A DNA stretch of 64,000 bases, taken from assembly GCF_000148725.1 (NCBI RefSeq), contig NZ_GL476307.1, positions 1 to 64,000 on the forward strand, in the 5' to 3' direction. This DNA comes from Roseibium sp. TrichSKD4 (GTDB lineage: Bacteria > Pseudomonadota > Alphaproteobacteria > Rhizobiales > Stappiaceae). The position numbers and the translations under genes are program-made. The notes below the pieces were generated by a model that made no database searches, was not told the DNA's origin, and saw nothing but the letters and a program-made list of their open reading frames with translations. Shown here in pieces: positions 62,572 through 64,000 of the stretch (position 1 is its first letter; every line of letters starts with the position of its first letter).

Positions 62572-63561
62572 ATGCTCGACACCGTTATCGGCCTTGCTGC
62601 CGACAACTTGCTGTCGCCAATCATCCTGTTCTTCGTGCTTGGGCTTTTGGCATCGTTTTTGCGATCAGATCTCTCTATCCCCGAGGCGGTGGCCAAGGGC
62701 ATGTCGATCTACCTTTTGTTTGCGATCGGTTACAAAGGCGGGGTCAGCGTCAGCGATCACGGAATTGACCAAACCCTTCTATCAACACTTGTGATGGGCA
62801 TTGTGCTGTCCTTCGCCCTGCCTCTGATTGCCTTTGGCTTGTTGCAAGTGATGACGAAACTCAGCCGAACCGATGCAGCAGCTGTGGCCGGTCACTATGG
62901 CTCCATATCCATCGTGACATTTGTTGCGGCGACCTCCGTCTTGCAAAGTCAGGGTATTGCGAGCGAAGGCTATATGGTGGCGATTGCTGCGGCTATGGAA
63001 GCGCCCGCGATCCTGTCAGCGCTTTGGCTGGTGTCGCGCGGGTCCAAGCCGTCTGCGGAGGAAACGGAGGAGCGCGAAGGTCTGCTGCGGGAAATCCTGC
63101 TCAACGGCTCCATCGTGATGTTGGTCGGCTCGTTCCTGATCGGGTTTATCACCGGCAAGGATGGGCTTGCGGAAATCGAGAGCTTTATCGTCTCGCCATT
63201 CAAGGGCGTCTTGTGTCTGTTCTTGCTGGATATGGGGCTGGTCGCTGGTCGGGGCCTGCGCTCTAGCCGGGGTGTTTTGACCGTTGGGCTGATTTCTTTC
63301 GGTGTCTTGATGCCGGTTGTTGGCAGTTTGCTGGGCCTTTTGGCGTCCATGCTTGTCGGTCTGTCGCTTGGCGGAACGGTGCTGATGATGACCCTTTCTG
63401 CCTCCGCCTCTTATATTGCGGTGCCTGCTGCCATGCGTGTGGCCTTGCCGGAAGCCAATCCTTCCGTATATCTAACCATGTCGCTGGGTGTTACGTTCCC
63501 CTTCAACCTCACGCTTGGCATTCCGCTTTATTTGACGCTCGCAACGCTCATCGGGAACTGA
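62572..63561 (+). CDS. sbtA: Sodium-dependent bicarbonate transporter SbtA
   Basis: 329 residues from the ATG at 62572 (GGAAGGGG upstream); the frame opens at 62521. About ten helices; family patterns NLLSPIILFFVLGLLASFLRSDLSIPEAVAKG, LLFAIGYKGGV, AAVAGHYGSISIVTFVAA (the ion/bicarbonate site), EAPAIL and a cytoplasmic charged loop between the two halves (SRGSKPSAEETEEREGLLREI). High-affinity Na+/HCO3- uptake in cyanobacteria; here in a non-cyanobacterium it may supply bicarbonate for carboxylases such as acetyl-CoA and propionyl-CoA carboxylase. sbtB follows after 4 bases. Confidence 0.92.
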   Translation: MLDTVIGLAADNLLSPIILFFVLGLLASFLRSDLSIPEAVAKGMSIYLLFAIGYKGGVSVSDHGIDQTLLSTLVMGIVLSFALPLIAFGLLQVMTKLSRTDAAAVAGHYGSISIVTFVAATSVLQSQGIASEGYMVAIAAAMEAPAILSALWLVSRGSKPSAEETEEREGLLREILLNGSIVMLVGSFLIGFITGKDGLAEIESFIVSPFKGVLCLFLLDMGLVAGRGLRSSRGVLTVGLISFGVLMPVVGSLLGLLASMLVGLSLGGTVLMMTLSASASYIAVPAAMRVALPEANPSVYLTMSLGVTFPFNLTLGIPLYLTLATLIGN

Positions 63562-63565
63562 TCTC

Positions 63566-63877
63566 ATGGAAACGAACAAGGCAAAACGGGTTGAGATCAT
63601 CATTGAAGCCCCGATGGAGGAACGCCTGACCGGCGCGCTGGAAAACGCCGGTGTGACCGGGTTCACCGTTCTGCCGGTTCTGGGCGGCAGCGGGCGCTCC
63701 GGGCGCTGGAGCCGCGAAGGACAGGTGTCGCGCGCGGGCGGCATGGTCGCCGTGATTTGCATCATTCGCGAAGAGCGCCTGGATGATCTACTGGAAGCAG
63801 CATTCAAAGTCGTGAAGCGCCATATCGGTGTGGTAAGTGTGTCTGACTGCGAAGTGCTGCGCGCCGAGCGCTTCTGA
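63566..63877 (+). CDS. sbtB: PII-like protein SbtB
   Basis: 103 residues, ATG at 63566, four bases behind sbtA. PII-like ferredoxin fold with KRVEIIIEAPMEERLTGALENAGVTGFTVLPVLGGSGRSG, a T-loop-like GRWSREGQVSRAGG and MVAVICIIREERLDDLLEAAFKVVKRHIGVVSVSDCEVL. In cyanobacteria SbtB binds cAMP/AMP/ADP and shuts SbtA. The C terminus ends at LRAERF and lacks the CGPXGC redox loop known from Synechocystis, so regulation would rely on nucleotide binding only. Confidence 0.9.
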   Translation: METNKAKRVEIIIEAPMEERLTGALENAGVTGFTVLPVLGGSGRSGRWSREGQVSRAGGMVAVICIIREERLDDLLEAAFKVVKRHIGVVSVSDCEVLRAERF

Positions 63878-64000
63878 AGAATTCCGCAAAGTAAGTAGTC
63901 TCCCTTATCTATGCGTTGATCTAGCCGGCCCGGTATACTGCCTTGGTATTTTCGACACCTAGGACAGGCGGACATCGGCTTGAGTTTCCCGCACGCATTG
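63878..64000. other. Right edge of the window
   Basis: 123 bases after sbtB with no gene or terminator that I can recognise. Confidence 0.4.

Overview
The window reads as chromosome of an alphaproteobacterium of the order Hyphomicrobiales, most like the Stappiaceae (Labrenzia/Roseibium/Pseudovibrio group). This placement is inferred from gene content and order: xerD next to aroK-aroB-CorC-type protein, BolA, J-domain protein, cobS and cobT; ialB before rlmN; a complete-looking ethylmalonyl-CoA pathway block; base composition in the mid-50s % GC throughout. About 59 protein-coding loci are supported. I see no tRNA, rRNA, CRISPR array or prophage.

Layout. 1-5.7 kb: end of a MipA/OmpV outer-membrane protein, a secreted pentapeptide-repeat protein, a patatin-like lipase beside 3-hydroxybutyrate dehydrogenase, and two paralogous membrane proteins. 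5.8-13.4 kb: ispG, pdxY, a DUF429 protein, xerD with a tiny membrane protein upstream of it, aroK-aroB-CNNM/CorC, bolA. 13.6-18.9 kb: J-domain protein, cobS-cobT (cobaltochelatase), a phytase-like esterase and a LysE exporter. 19-26 kb: yhhQ-like queuosine-precursor transporter, rpmB, DUF3108, accA, a lipoprotein L,D-transpeptidase, a frameshifted HD-domain gene and a secreted amidase with a LuxR-type regulator. 27-34 kb: mch, a serine-hydroxymethyltransferase-like PLP enzyme, a LysR gene cut by an internal stop, ecm and ccr. This is the ethylmalonyl-CoA route of C2 assimilation; its cobalamin-dependent mutase fits with the aerobic cobalt insertion genes cobST upstream. 34-47 kb: envelope proteins (CAP lipoprotein, GH25 lysozyme lipoprotein, IalB), xthA, a quinone oxidoreductase, a SpoU-type methyltransferase, an ECF sigma factor, rlmN, a chemoreceptor, and a two-subunit molybdenum oxidoreductase (iorAB type) divergent from a TetR regulator with a clear operator. 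47-54 kb: argG, an iron-sulfur protein, tspO, a membrane sulfatase-fold enzyme, folK-folP and a Bcr/CflA exporter. 54-64 kb: an orphan Gly/His-rich protein, typA, an alkylsulfatase pseudogene truncated at an IS1380-family element, palindromic repeats, and sbtA-sbtB (bicarbonate transporter with its PII-like partner).

The most noteworthy signals are the 392-residue Gly/His/Pro-rich orphan with a glycine-zipper hydrophobic block; three broken genes (two of them by one in-frame TAA, one by a dinucleotide duplication); the SbtA-SbtB pair, whose SbtB lacks the usual C-terminal Cys segment; the dyads in front of iorA/tetR and ialB (the latter containing a perfect TTAA-N7-TTAA, the CtrA consensus); and a REP-like double hairpin beside the insertion sequence. 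No search or computation could be run, so all names rest on motifs, lengths and context.
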